Below, piece by piece: positions 1 to 12,455 of a stretch of DNA of 64,000 nt (position 1 is the first letter of the stretch; every line of letters starts with the position of its first letter). The position numbers and the translations under genes are program-made. The notes below the pieces were generated by a model, which was not told the DNA's origin, did not search any database, and saw only the letters and a program-made list of their open reading frames with translations. The stretch covers positions 21,870,529 to 21,934,528 of the forward strand of contig NC_090251.1 in the NCBI RefSeq assembly GCF_037325665.1. Direction: 5' to 3'. The DNA is from Littorina saxatilis. Its lineage: Eukaryota; Mollusca; Gastropoda; Littorinimorpha; Littorinidae.

Positions 1-300
1 CCTTACATGTCATTGATCAAAGTGTTCTGGCGTTTACTAGGTATTACATACCCTATTCACAGATTTTGACCCACGGTTGGGGTGGGTGTCTCCTTGATAC
101 AACGTACTTCACCCTATATGTATTAAGAATCTAAGAAAGTCACTGTAAATATCTCCTACTGTCTATTGTCCAAAATTCTTTCAAAGAAAATTCCAGAAAA
201 AATAGATATACAATTTTTAATTAAAATTCTCTATGTTGTGTGTGCTGTTTGTGATTTTAGTTAAGTACATATTACTATCAGGGAACTATTTCCACAGATT
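1..300. other. No feature seen
   Basis: AT-rich sequence without a convincing ORF, repeat or RNA. It ends where the first copy of the main repeat family begins. Confidence 0.5.
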
Positions 301-1156
301 AAACAAGTCGCGTAAGGCGAAAATACAATATTTAGTCAAGTAGCTGCCATTTTTCAGCAAGACCGTATACTCGTAGCATCGTCAGTCCACCGCTCATGGC
401 AAAGGCAGTGAAATTGACAAGAAGAGCGGGGTAGTAGTTGCGCTAAGAAGGATAGCACGCTTTTCTGTACCTCTCTTTGTTTTAACTTTCTGAGCGTGTT
501 TTTAATCCAAACATATCATATCTATATGTTTTTGGAATCAGGAACCGACAAGGAATAAGATGAAAGTGTTTTTAAATTGATTTGGAACATTTAATTTTGA
601 TAATAATTTTTATATATTTAATTTTCAGAGCTTGTTTTTAATCCGAATATAACATATTTATATGTTTTTGGAATCAGCAAATGATGGAGAATAAGATAAA
701 CGTAAATTTGGATCGTTTTATAAATTTTTATTTTTTTTTACAATTTTCCGATTTTTAATGACCAAAGTCATTAATTAATTTTTAAGCCACCAAGCTGAAA
801 TGCAATACCGAACCCCGGGCTTCGTCGAAGAATACTTGACCAAAATTTGAACCAATTTGGTTGAAAAATGAGGGCGTGACAGTGCCGCCTCAACTTTCAC
901 GAAAAGCCGGATATGACGTCATCAAAGACATTTATCAAAAAAATGAAAAAAACGTTCGGGGATTTCATACCCAGGAACTCTCATGTCAAATTTCATAAAG
1001 ATCGGTCCAGTAGTTTAGTCTGAATCGCTCTACACACACACACACACACAGACACACAGACACAGACACAGACACACACACGCACATACACCACGACCCT
1101 CGTTTCGATTCCCCCTCGATGTTAAAATATTTAGTCAAAACTTGACTAAATATAAA
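301..1156 (+). mobile_element. Helentron-like non-autonomous element, copy 1
   Basis: It starts with aacaagtcgcgtaaggcg and a subterminal atttagtcaag. It then has a conserved AT-rich body, a TGACGTCA site near 916, the block gatcggtccagtagttt, an (AC)n tract at about 1031-1088, and a terminal hairpin made of atttagtcaa and its inverse. No ORF is present, so it is non-autonomous. The 5' portion is slightly shorter than in copies 4 and 5. The Helentron/HINE assignment is inferred from architecture only. Confidence 0.8.
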
Positions 1157-3059
1157 AACAAGAATATTAATAACAGTTACATGTAAGCAAGACTGTTAAC
1201 TTCATCTTCATTATTTCTGCCTTGGAATTTCCGCCTGGAGGAGATTTGCGATACTGATAGTTATAAAATTGTAACTCACATATTGACAAGAGACTTTGTT
1301 GTCAGTGAAGAACGCTGGTCATGCTCAAGAGATCAGGGTAGGCTGCAGATGGTGTTGATGTTGCCAAGATGCCCATGCAGCATGTTGTTTGTGTCACATC
1401 TTCCCTGTTCTCTTCTTGCTTTTACTCTCCTCCCCTCTGGAATCAAATACAAGAATGTTAACATTGATGATTTTAAGTTTAACACTATTTTCATATCATT
1501 GTTTGGCTATAATTCTTACCTGCTTATATAAATTACTGAAGGGGCTGAATCGGCACAAAAGATTTTTGTGTGCCTTGCAAACATTTCATCAGAATCATAG
1601 GAGGAGAGAGTTTTGTGGAGTGATAAAGTGAATAAATCAGCAAGCGCAGCAAGCTAAAAAGAGGATGTTCACTTGACAAATTACAACTCTTCCACTGTAC
1701 ATGATATACATTCCCCCAAGTTATTTCCGGAAAGTGTCTATTTTCTGAAAGAATGTTAATGAGAAGCTGAAAACCTGTCAGGCTATTCCTGCTCGTTAGT
1801 CTTGCCAGCCAACAGCTTCCAAAAACATTTGATTTTTTTTTTTTACCAATAGGGACGTTTAGAAACTGCGTTACCTATCAGCTACATCACGTACCAGGAC
1901 ACGTATCTCACATGCGGGTCGCGCTGCGTGTGGTGATTAGGGACCTGTTCACGTAGCAAACCCTTCCATACGTATGCGCAACGTATGTCAAATTTTATCA
2001 AGTCCAACCATCCGAGGAGGTTGTAAGGATGCTCAGTATTTTCTTGAATCTTTCCTTCACACTTCAGACCATGTTTCATAATTCTGGTTTGTATACATCG
2101 AAGTCGCCGATGTGTCAAGAACATGACCCCCCCGAACGGAAAGGCGCTGAGACTTACGTCACGTATCCTTCTGTTGGCCTATTGAGTGTGCTTGCCTCGA
2201 TTCACTTCCAAAAACAGACACAGAAAGCAAAATACCGCTCGTTCAAATGTAGTTTGTTGTTAAATCTGTTCAGTGGAATGAATTCCATCCCTCCAGTAGG
2301 AAAAATCATGGAAAAGCTCCCCTGAAATGGATTTTAGTGCAAATGTGTCTGAGTCACGATGATACGTGAACACTGTGACCTTGTTTTTGACAACTTCTGA
2401 GCGTTAGATACCACGTTACGTGCATAATACACCCCTACCGTGTCGCTCACTGTGCGTGCTTCTGATACGGACGTGATCACGTATAAAACAACGTATTTTA
2501 TATTACTTTAAAATCTAAATCTAAATCATTGAAATAAAGTATGAGACCTCCCCTTAAAGCATTTTCCTATATCCTGGCGCATTAACCACATTTGTTAGTT
2601 GTGTGGTTGCTTGACTAAAATTAAATAAATCGGGTGACCCGTTCCAACGGCTCTGCGATATCACAGCAAACCATGGAGCACGCAAGGACGACCCAAGCTA
2701 AATTTAGAAATGTCGGCTCGACCAAAATACTCCCAGGAAGCAATTACCTTGCGTGAGGAAGCATATGTTTAAAAATTAATGCAAAGGATTGAATTGAATA
2801 CATTTTAACAGACTGAAAATTCAGCATAACAGTACTTGTAACCCTTTTCCCAGGAACAGATGAAGTCTGCTGAGTAACCCAATGCACACGTGTATCATGT
2901 GTGTGTGAGTGTGTGTTTATTTTGGTTAGTAAAACTGCCTTGCAAGAATGTGTTTTTTCATAAAGACTTTGTAAACGACCTGCAAAAAACATTCCGTCCA
3001 ATTCATTTGAAGTGATGGCCAAGTTTGGGCTCGCACATGTGGGCATGCATGTACGCATG
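1157..3059. other. Intergenic, no recognised feature
   Basis: Only short ORFs of under 110 codons on both strands, none with a recognisable domain. Base composition is ordinary for the window. Confidence 0.5.
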
Positions 3060-3200
3060 CACACCCACACTCACACAAACACACTCTCACACACCAATTT
3101 ACAGGCAGACAGACAGACAGACACACACACACACACAAACACACCCGCACACACACAAAAACCACGCCCACTTACACGGACAGAGAGAGAGAGACAAACA
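3060..3200. repeat. Mixed CA / GACA / GA microsatellite
   Basis: Interrupted CA dinucleotides are followed by a cagacaga run, more CA, and a short GA tract. Overlapping ORFs on both strands here are artefacts of the repeat. Confidence 0.9.
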
Positions 3201-3838
3201 GGCAGACAGAATGAGAGAAAAAAACTCCAAATCTTTTCTCGAACTAAAAGTTCAAGTCACAGCGACACCCACACAATGACAGCAGCAGTTTCAACACAGG
3301 GTATTTTTGCGGACTTCAGCGCACTGCCACTGTCCGCGATTTTTTTAAAGCACGAAATGCATGATGTTCGAAAGGAGTTTTGCCTTACTTTGATACGTGA
3401 CGTGGAACCTAACTAACAGTTTTGAACACATTCCTCTGCGTGACTTATCTCAATAGGGATAGGTGAGGCCGGGGTAGGTGACGCAATATCTAAACCTCCC
3501 TAATAATTACAACTGTTATGACACGATTTCAAATTCAAGAGTTGTTCACAAGACTTGTGATACATTTTCTTGAAATTCTTACACTGTAAAACCTGACTAA
3601 ATAGAGCAACGCCTTCATCATTAATAGAAACTACTGGGAAACATGACCGGACAAGGCTACAAGGCTACAGCAAGAGTCCACCGTCCCTGCAAAAACCATG
3701 TGCCTTGGCTTGTGCAAATGCAAAAATCAAGTCACATCGTGTAAGTAAAATTACCTCTGGTTATACAGTGTTCCACTACGGTCAAAAATAAAAACACACA
3801 AACAACGAAAGGCGACTCTGTCACATCATATCGATCTA
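3201..3838. other. Intergenic, no recognised feature
   Basis: No supported gene or repeat. It precedes the 3' end of the Penelope-like element. Confidence 0.45.
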
Positions 3839-3925
3839 CTCAAAAATATTGATTCGATAATAATAATAAAGAGACCAAAAAGTAATGTACTCACGTTAAA
3901 ATGACGAACACGGAACGAATAACAG

Positions 3926-3958
3926 CGACTTTTCGACCTAAGGGTCTTCTTACGGCAC
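3926..3958 (-). other. Possible decayed hammerhead ribozyme core
   Basis: On the minus strand near the 3' end of the Penelope-like element, a 4-bp stem GACC/GGTC with loop CTTA is followed directly by GAAA and preceded by ccgtaaga. The last resembles a damaged CUGANGA core. Hammerhead motifs are known in Penelope-like elements, so the position fits, but no paired stems I and III were established. Confidence 0.2.
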
Positions 3959-4166
3959 AAAAACACACACACACAAAAAAGAAGAAGAAAGACGATAGAA
4001 CAGATAAAGAGGAGAATAACTGACAAAACAACTGCACTGCACAAACCAACAAATGACAAAGACAGAGAAGCAAGGGAAGCTACTCGAGGGGAAGCCAACA
4101 ATAACACAGGCAAGAAAAAAGAGTTGAAAAGCGGCAGTTTTGAGGTCTGTAGACCAAACAAAATGT

Positions 4167-4185
4167 GGGGGGGGGGGGGGGGGGG
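4167..4185 (+). repeat. Poly(G) tract, about 19 G
   Basis: Uninterrupted G run, followed at about 4228-4265 by CA repeats. It lies in the non-coding tail of the Penelope-like element. Confidence 0.9.
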
Positions 4186-5941
4186 AATGAATGGGAACGA
4201 AAGAGAAAACTCACGTACCCGTGCGGACACACACACACGCATGCGCACACACACACATACACACAAGGTGGAACAGCGGGGGGAAAGTTTAGATGAATCG
4301 GCGGATGTTAATTTCATCGGGGCAGGTAGTGCCGAGGGATGATATGATGTGGGACTCCCTGAGTTTGCGCTCGAAGGAGTCGCCACGTACTTGCCACAGA
4401 GCCATGACTCTGACATGATCAAGTGAGTGATTAACGGCGGTGAAATGAAGGGATACTGGCCTATTACGGGAATGACGGCCAGATGCTCGGAGAAACGCAC
4501 CTCGAAGGTGCGCGCGGTTTCTCCGATATAAATCTGGCGACAAGAGAGGCAGACGATCGCATAGACATGGTTGTGACTTTGACAGTCAAACGTTCTGTTG
4601 ACCGTGAAGGAGCCACGAGGGCCTTGGAGGCAGGTGTCAGAGTGGAGGAAGGGACAAGATTTGCAATTTCGTTTGGAACAAGGAAATGTCCCAGGGGCTG
4701 TGGGGTTGGTGGGACTGCGAAGACGGGATCTCACCAAGAGGTCGCGAACGCTGCGGTCTTTTCTGAAAGCACAGAGTGGTTTTTGAGCAAAAATCGAACC
4801 AACAGAGCCACTTCCTTGAAGGATGTGCCAGTTTGATTTCAGGATTCTGCTTACTGGCATGTTGTGGGGATGAAACAGTAGGGAAACGACGGGTCTGTCA
4901 CTGTCCCTAGATGGTGTAGGACTGAGAGCGGACTCTCGACAGACCTGGGTAACACGCAGAAGGGCGTCACGGACGAGTGCATCAGGGTAGTTGCGGGCCA
5001 AAAAGAAAGACGTCATCAAGACAGACTGTTGGTGGAAGTCGTCGTCTTCAGAGCAGAGCCTCCGAAGACGAAGGAATTGAGAGAAAGGAATGCTGCTTTT
5101 GTTGGCAGGATGATGAGAAGAGTTGAAATCAAGGTATGAATGAGCGTCAGTTTCTTTGTAGAAGACAGAGGTGGTGAAGCGACCATGCAAGATGGAGATG
5201 GAGATGTCAAGAAAGACCACAGATGAGGAAGAGATGTTGAATGTGAACTTGATGCTGGGATGGAATGCTTGGATGAAGTGAATGAAATCGAGAAGGAGGG
5301 GTTCAGACAGAGAAGTGGCACCCAAACCATCGTCGACGAACCTCTTGTACAGTTCTGGAACTGGGCCAGAATAAGACTGTAGAATGAGGTGCTCAAGATG
5401 ACCCATGAAAAGACATGCATAACTGGGTCCCATCTTCGTACCCATGGCGACTCCGCTGATCTGCTCAAACACCTGTCCGTCAAACTCAAAAGTGTTCAAA
5501 GTGAGAACAAGCTCAGCCAGGCGAACAAGTGTTGTGGTTGGTGGGTAGGCAGAATCAGTGGGACGACGATCCAGAAAGAATGTAAGGGCTTTGAGTCCGT
5601 CAGTGTGGGGTATGGATGTGTACAGGGACACAACATCCAACGTGAACAACAATTGGGGCTGAAAACTGGGATGGCTGTTGAGGTGTTCAAGAAGGTTGAG
5701 GGTATGAGTTGTGTCTTTGACGTACGTTGGCAGTGACTGTACAATGGGTTGAAGGAGGAAGTCCAAGTATTCCGAAATGAACTCTGTTGGACAGCTGCAG
5801 GCAGAAACATGGGTCTGCCTGGGGTGTTGGGTTTGTGTATTTTCGAGAGGAGGTAGAAAGTGGGCTGTTTAGCGACAGACTTCAGCAGAAGTTTGGCAGT
5901 GGCGGGAAGATTGTTGTGTTTGATCTGTTCTTTAATTGCAT

Positions 5942-6680
5942 AATAATAACAACCTACAAATCACAACATCTGTGCTAAAAATAGATACTGGGATTTCCCC
6001 CAATGTCTCAAGGAGTCACATATATCAATAAATCCAAGTGTATGCTTACAAAAAGAAGAAATCATTTGCACAGGTTATACAGGATGGTCATCGTTGCAAT
6101 CAGAACCGATTTGACAGTTAGTTTCAAGTTTCTGCTCTGCTTTCAGTTTTGACACATTCTCCGAAAGTGGCCGCCAAGAAGGCAAGATGGCAGCTTTGGC
6201 TTTGAGCTTCGATTCATCAAATCATAACTTCAATATTGTGGAGATTAATTGGACATAACAGAACATCATCGATTTCGCAAGAATAATGTTTTTGCCAATC
6301 CTTTGTTAATGTAAAACAATCTGTTGTTATGAACAAAGCGCAGAATCAGAAAATAAAACTGCGAGCAAAAGACAGCATGTACTACACCTTTTGTCGCTGG
6401 GGTGCTGCGCTACTGATTATCTTCCGGTTCGGTAGTGTCACGTGATTCAGGGGTGGATTGGGGGGGGGGGGGTGTTACAGGGGTTCCGGACCCCCCCCCC
6501 TCCCCCCGGCTGTAAAAATAAAAAGATTTTGTCTGTGAAAAAAAACCAAAAAAACATTTTCTGCGAGGTCTAACGAATGACGTCTCACAACGTGCGCGGT
6601 CGTCCTTGGGGTCAAGAAAGCCGCGGGCGCCCCCGCGATCATTGCGCAGACGACACTTCCAGCGTGAGAATGATGTCAGT
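5942..6680. other. Intergenic with C/G homopolymers
   Basis: No gene seen. A poly(G) tract (about 6460-6472) and a C-rich stretch (about 6489-6508) follow the word ggttccggac. A similar C-rich context recurs near 16.5 kb, suggesting a shared but unclassified repeat. Confidence 0.4.
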
Positions 6681-7530
6681 ACGTTTATTGTGGTGTCAGA
6701 GTGAGTGTGAGTGTCAGACGGTGAGTGTGATGGTGGTCACTAGCGAAAGAATGATGATGTGGTGTCAGAGTGAGTGTGATGATGGTGATCAGTGTGGTTT
6801 CACTGAGAGTGAGTGTGATGTTGGTGCCGCTAGCATAAGAATGATGATGTGGTGTCAGAGTGAGTGTGATGGTGGTGCCAGCGTGAGAATAAAAGAGTAG
6901 AGTCAAAGTGAGTGTGATGTTGGTGCCAGACGGAGTGAGTGTGATGGTGGTGCCAGCGTGAGAATGATGTTGTGGTGTGAGTGTGATGGTGGTGCCAGCG
7001 TGAGAATAAAGGAGTGGTGTCACTGAGAGTGAGAATGATGATGTGGTGTCAGAGAGAGAGAGTGATAGCGGTGTCAGATTGAGTGTGAAGGTGGTGCCAG
7101 CGTGAGAATGATGTTGTGGTGTCAGAGTGAGTGCCTGGTGGTGCCAGCGTGACAATAAAGGAGTGGTGTCAGAGTGAGAATGATGATGTGGTGTCAGAGA
7201 GAGCGTGATGGCGGTGTCAGATTGAGCGTGAAGGTGGTGCCAGCGTGAAAATGATGTTGTGGTGTCAGAGTGAGTGCCTGGTGGTGCCAGCGAGAGAATA
7301 AAGGAGAGGTGTCAGAGTGAGAATGATGATGTGGTGCCAGTCAGAGATAACGTGACGGCGGTGTCAGATTGAGTGTGAAGGTGGTGCCAGCGTGAAGATG
7401 ATTATTTGGTGTCATGGACAGTGTGAAGGTGGGACCAGCGTGAGAATGATGAAGTGGCGTCAGCCGTGAGAATGATGATGTGGTGGCAGAGTGAGTGTGA
7501 TGGTGGGGCCAGCGTAGGGTTAATGGAGCA
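6681..7530. repeat. Degenerate minisatellite, block 1 (unit about 48 bp)
   Basis: Imperfect tandem units built from gtgtcagagtgagtgtgatg followed by gtggtgccagcgtgagaatg and variants. The array gives spurious ORFs on both strands, because trinucleotide-like spacing keeps several frames open. Confidence 0.9.
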
Positions 7531-7551
7531 CACACACACACATACACACAC

Positions 7552-7599
<48 letters not shown>

Positions 7600-7600
7600 T

Positions 7601-7642
<42 letters not shown>
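7531..7642. repeat. (CA)n microsatellite
   Basis: Long CA run with a few interruptions, dividing the minisatellite from a SINE-tail insertion. Confidence 0.95.
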
Positions 7643-7646
<4 letters not shown>

Positions 7647-7696
7647 ACACCCCTCACTCACGTACACACGTCAAAGCTTAAACAATAAACAAACCC

Positions 7697-7768
7697 TTTC
7701 TTTCTTTCTTTCTTTATTTGGTGTCAGTTTAACGTCGTTTTCAACCACGAAGGTTATATCGCGACGGG
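7697..7768 (-). mobile_element. SINE 3'-tail insertion flanked by a 12-bp duplication
   Basis: Read on the minus strand the segment is cgcgatataaccttcgtggt, then ...gacgttaaacacc... ending in a GAAA-repeat tail. It is flanked by ataaacaaaccc at 7685-7696 and 7769-7780, a target-site duplication. Only about 70 bp of the 3' end is present. Related copies lie at 24837, 39478 and 40380. Confidence 0.85.
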
Positions 7769-7989
7769 ATAAACAAACCCATTAGTCCATTAGTTTTTGA
7801 ATAAGTAAACGTACATTGCATTTAAAATTACAGCCAGGAAGGTTAGGAAATGTTTACGTTCCCGAATTGATTATACGAGGGCGTAGTATTTCCAACCATA
7901 GATATGCACCACCACAAAAACACATGTGTTTACAACGGTAGTTAGCAGGCTGTAATGCGGAGATGGAACGTTTGTGAATACCGTCAAAC

Positions 7990-8945
7990 GAAATGAGTGT
8001 GTCAGAGTGAATGTGATGGTGGTGCCAGCGTAGGGTTGATAGAGTGGTGCAAGAGTGAGTGTGATGTTGGTGTCAGAGTGAGTGTGATAATGGTGCCAGC
8101 GTAAAGTTGATGGAGTGGTGCCTGAGTGAGTGTGATGTGGTGTCAGAGTGAGTATGATAGTGGAACCAGCGTATGGTTGAAGGAGTGGTGCCAGAGTGAG
8201 TGTGATGTGGTGTCAGAGTGAGTGTGATAGTGGTGCCAGCGTATGGTTGATGGAGTGGTGTCAGAGTGAGTGTGATAGTGGTGGCAGCGTGAGAATGATG
8301 ATGGTGGTGCCAGAGTGCGTGTGATGTGGTGTAAGAGTGAGTGTGATAGTGGTGCAAGCGTGATAATATTGATGTGGTTTCAGAGTGAGTGTGAAGGTGG
8401 TGCCAGCGTGAGATTGATGGACAGGTGCCATATGGTGAGTGTGATGGTGGTATCACTGAGAGTGAGAATGTTAATGTGATGTCAGAGTGACTGTGATGTT
8501 GGCCGTCAGCGTAGGGTTGATGGAGTTGTGTCAGAGGAAGTGTGATGTTGGCGCTAGCGTGATGATGATGATGTGGTGTCAGAGTGAGTGTAATGGTGGT
8601 GCCAGCGCGAGAAAGAAGGAGTGGTTTCAGAGTGAGTGTGATGGTGGTGCCAGCGTGCAAATGATGATGTGGTGTCAGATTGAGTGTGATGGGGGTGCCA
8701 GCGTGAGAAGAAAGGAATGGTGTCCGAGTGAGTGATGGTGGAGCCCGCGTAGGGTGATGCAGTGGTAGCACAGTGAGTGTGATGTTGGTGTCAGAGTGAG
8801 TGAGAATGATGATGTTACTGTGTCAGAGTGGATGTGATGGTGGTGCCAGCGGGAGAATGAAGGGGTGGTGTCAGAGTGAGAATGATGTGGTGTCCGAGAG
8901 AGTGTGATGATGGTGCCAGCGTCAGTGAGTGCGGTGTTGGTGCCT
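7990..8945. repeat. Degenerate minisatellite, block 2 (unit about 48 bp)
   Basis: The same unit family as 6681-7530, resuming after a ~460-bp interruption by a CA tract and a SINE tail. The 232-codon minus-strand ORF across it is a repeat artefact. Confidence 0.9.
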
Positions 8946-8949
8946 CTGT

Positions 8950-9360
8950 ATGTGCGTGTTGTAAACATACACGTATGTATGTCGGAATGATTCCTAGAAA
9001 ACTACTCGACAGATCTTCATAACTTTGCATACAAAATCTTACAGATCATATTCACCCTTCCCACCCAAAAAACAACAACATTATTTTGTTCCTTTTTTTC
9101 GATAAATGTTTGATGACGTCATAATGGGCTTTTAGTTACAGTTGAGGCGGCAATGTCCCGGCCTTCTCAGTTTTTCAGTGAAATTGATCAAAGTTTGTCC
9201 AAACTATGGGATTGCATTTCAGCTTGGAAGCTTAGAAACTAATTAATGAGTTCGGTCCGCATTAAAATAATTAAATGGCCACGGGGTATCGGCGAACCTA
9301 CTGTCTTTGTGGAAAACATCTTGTGCGTTTAGTGTCATAGATTGACTAAATGTATTAATT
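8950..9360 (-). mobile_element. Diverged relic of the Helentron-like family
   Basis: It preserves, in the correct order for a minus-strand copy, a version of the aaactactggaccgatcttt block, TGATGACGTCAT, gttgaggcggca, the attgcatttcagcttgg block and a terminal ttgactaaat. Overall identity is much lower than among the ten main copies, so it is an older copy or a separate subfamily. Confidence 0.65.
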
Positions 9361-10023
9361 TCACTGCACGCGATTTCTTTTTAAACTCAAGAAATTGTTC
9401 TTCAAACGTCACGAAATAGAGACAAAGGGTAAGAGGCAAACATAAACTTTACACCCAATATTTTATGTACAAGTTCAGTTTAACGCTGAAATTGGGAATT
9501 TATGGATCTGGGTTCGAATCCAGACCTTATCGGACGCTGGTCAATTGTCCATCTATGCCAGGGAGGCAAAACTATATTTTCGTCCAGTAGCTTTTATTAT
9601 TGTGACAGGGGAGGCTACCGCTCCTTTCACAGCAGACTATGCACCCGAGTTGTTGGCCTTTAAAGGCGAAGATCGGGAGGAATTTTTCTGCGAGTACGAA
9701 GACTTGATTAATGGCCTCCAGATGCGCAACTGACACTCACACCCTCTATCCAGCAAGTGTCTGGAACTGTTTAGATAAACAGTAGTATGGTGGTACCTCT
9801 GATTGGACCGAGAAAGAAGGGGAAGTCACTGTTTCGTTCACTTTCGTGTGCCAGAACTCAGTGTGTGTGTGTGTTTGTGTTTGTGTGTGGCAGTCTTTTT
9901 GTGTGCGTATTTGTGTGAGTCCATGTATGTTTGTATTTGTTGTAAAACAATTGTATGCATTCTTTTACACTGTTCTAAAAACTCATATTCCGAGCAGTTA
10001 TACCTTTTGTCAATGTGTCATGT
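9361..10023. other. Intergenic with tRNA-like box B fragment
   Basis: The string tctgggttcgaatccaga near 9505-9523 is a tRNA box B / T-arm-like palindrome, probably from a decayed SINE. A short interrupted GT tract lies at about 9860-9925. No gene was recognised. Confidence 0.4.
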
Positions 10024-10089
10024 TTTTACATTTAGTCAAGTTTTGACTAAATGTTTTAACATAGAGGGGGGAATCGAGACGAGGGTCGT

Positions 10090-10137
<48 letters not shown>

Positions 10138-10882
10138 GATTCAGACCAAACTACTGGACCGATCTTTATGAAATTTGACATGAGAGTTCCTGGGAATGAT
10201 ATCCCCGGACGTTTTTTTCCTTTTTTTGATAAATGTCTTTGATGACGTCATATCCGGCTTTTTGTAAAAGTTGAGGCGGCACTGTCACACCCTCATTTTT
10301 CAATCAAATTGATTGAAATTTTGGCAAAGCAATCTTCGACAAAGGCCGGGGTTTGGTATTGCATTTCAGCTTGGTGGCTTAAAAACTAATGAGTGAGTTT
10401 GGTCATTAAAAATCGGAAACTTGTTATTAAAATTATTTTTTTTATTAAACGATCCAAAAACAATTTCATCTTATTCTTCGTTATTTGCTGATTCCAAAAA
10501 CATATAAATATGTTATATTTGGATTAAAAACAAGCTCTGAAAATTAAAAATATAAAAATTATGATCAAAATTAAATTTCCGAAATCGATTTAAAAACAAT
10601 TCCGTCTTATTCTTTGTGGGTTCCTGATTCCAAAAACATATAGATATGATATGTTTGGATTAAAAACACGCTCAGAAATTTAAAACGAAGAGAGGTACAG
10701 AAAAGCGTGCTATATGCAGCACAGCGAAACCACTACAGCGCTGAACAGGCTCGTCAGTTTCACTCCGTTTTGCACAAGCGGCAGACTACGGTCATTGTGA
10801 AAAAATGCAGTGCGTTCAGTTTCATTCTGTGAGTTCGACTGAGCTTGACTAAATGTTGTATTTTCGCCTTACGCGACTTGTT
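10024..10882 (-). mobile_element. Helentron-like element, copy 2
   Basis: Full-length minus-strand copy: the 3' hairpin at its low-coordinate end, a (GT)n tract at about 10091-10132, TGACGTCA near 10244, and the cgccttacgcgacttgtt end at about 10865-10882. The segment near 10710-10800 differs from the other copies, so this belongs to another subfamily. Confidence 0.8.
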
Positions 10883-11349
<467 letters not shown>

Positions 11350-11579
11350 GCTTTCGATTTGTATGTTGCTTACTTTGCGATTTTATTGTTTATGTTTATT
11401 TGCTTGTTTGCTTACTTGTCGATTGTTTGCTGGTTCGTTCGTTTACTTTGTTTATTTGTCATGTTGCTTTACTTGTTTATCATTTATTAGATATTTGTAT
11501 TAGAAGTAAGGACCGGTTGTAAGAAAAGGCGTCGCCTTAAACCTCTATCCTTGAAAAATATAGTTCCATCATCATCATC

Positions 11580-11583
<4 letters not shown>

Positions 11584-11642
<59 letters not shown>

Positions 11643-11660
11643 CTCTCTCTCTCTCTTGCA
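11584..11660. repeat. (CT)n microsatellite with preceding (ATC)n
   Basis: A short atc run near 11566-11584 leads into CT repeats with one interruption. Confidence 0.95.
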
Positions 11661-12198
11661 TGCACGCATACTTATAACACACATATACAGAGACAATTAA
11701 AAAGAAAGCAGAAAAAAAGGGTGAAAAAAACAACCTTGGACACATCCGCGAGTGATACCATTATATTGACTCAGCTTGAGTCAAATCTACAGTCATTTGT
11801 ATAAGTCGCTTTAAAAAAAATATATATACATGATGTAAATATTGTTTGAAATGCTACTGGTTTTCTTGAATTACAATACTTACTGTAACTTTGTATGATG
11901 TTGTTCATGTCTGAATTTATGGGTCTTTTGCTTCATGATGACGAAAGTTGGTGCATTGTGCACATAGGCTTGAACGAATTTTGTAATATCATTGTTAAAT
12001 GATATAAAGACATCTCTGCAAATTCATATAAACTCATTTTAAATGCGTTGTGTTAGCAGGTAAGTTAGGTGACGTGAAAATGTCCACTATCTTCTGTGGA
12101 AGTCTTCAGTATATTCTACCGTGTGAATTTAAGGCACAGGTTCCTCCATAATGTCAGCGGTTTTTTTCAGTGGTGTTCCTAATTGGTGAAAGAGCAAA
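11661..12198. other. No feature seen
   Basis: No ORF or repeat that I can support. Confidence 0.4.
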
Positions 12199-12361
<163 letters not shown>

Positions 12362-12455
12362 TGTTGATGTGTTTATTTTAGTGATGAAATAAAACAAGTT
12401 TATGGATTGTCAAACATCTTTTATTATTAACTGAGTGTATGTTTGTTTGGATGCC

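Larger units (their letters stand above)
3839..5941 (-). mobile_element. Penelope-like retroelement fossil (RT plus GIY-YIG endonuclease), broken
   Basis: Penelope-like elements retrotranspose with a telomerase-related reverse transcriptase fused to a GIY-YIG endonuclease; they carry no capsid. Read on the minus strand, about 5.87 to 5.15 kb encodes the RT. Visible are the YLLSKIHKP block, LLFTLDVVSLYTSIPH, VAMGTKMGPS and the catalytic FVDDG. A cysteine-rich linker of the CSKRNCKSCP type follows, and then a GIY-YIG start (VYAIVC, IYIGETAR) near 4.6-4.5 kb. The remainder of the endonuclease, with an NHS and a LHF block, lies near 4.5-4.3 kb. The copy is truncated at its 5' end near 5941 and its coding region is broken at least twice, so it is inactive. 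A long open frame continues below about 4290 but reads low-complexity sequence and should not be taken as protein. Family placement is firm from the domain pair; the subfamily (Penelope or Neptune type) is not determined. Confidence 0.9.

Noticed and set aside
3826-5766. Reading the whole 646-codon frame as one protein, or calling the element an LTR retrovirus relative
   Set aside because: The last third is low-complexity, non-family sequence. The RT with GIY-YIG endonuclease and no protease, capsid or integrase identifies a Penelope-like element.
8073-8771. 232-codon minus-strand ORF
   Set aside because: It lies wholly inside the 48-bp minisatellite; composition mirrors the repeat unit.
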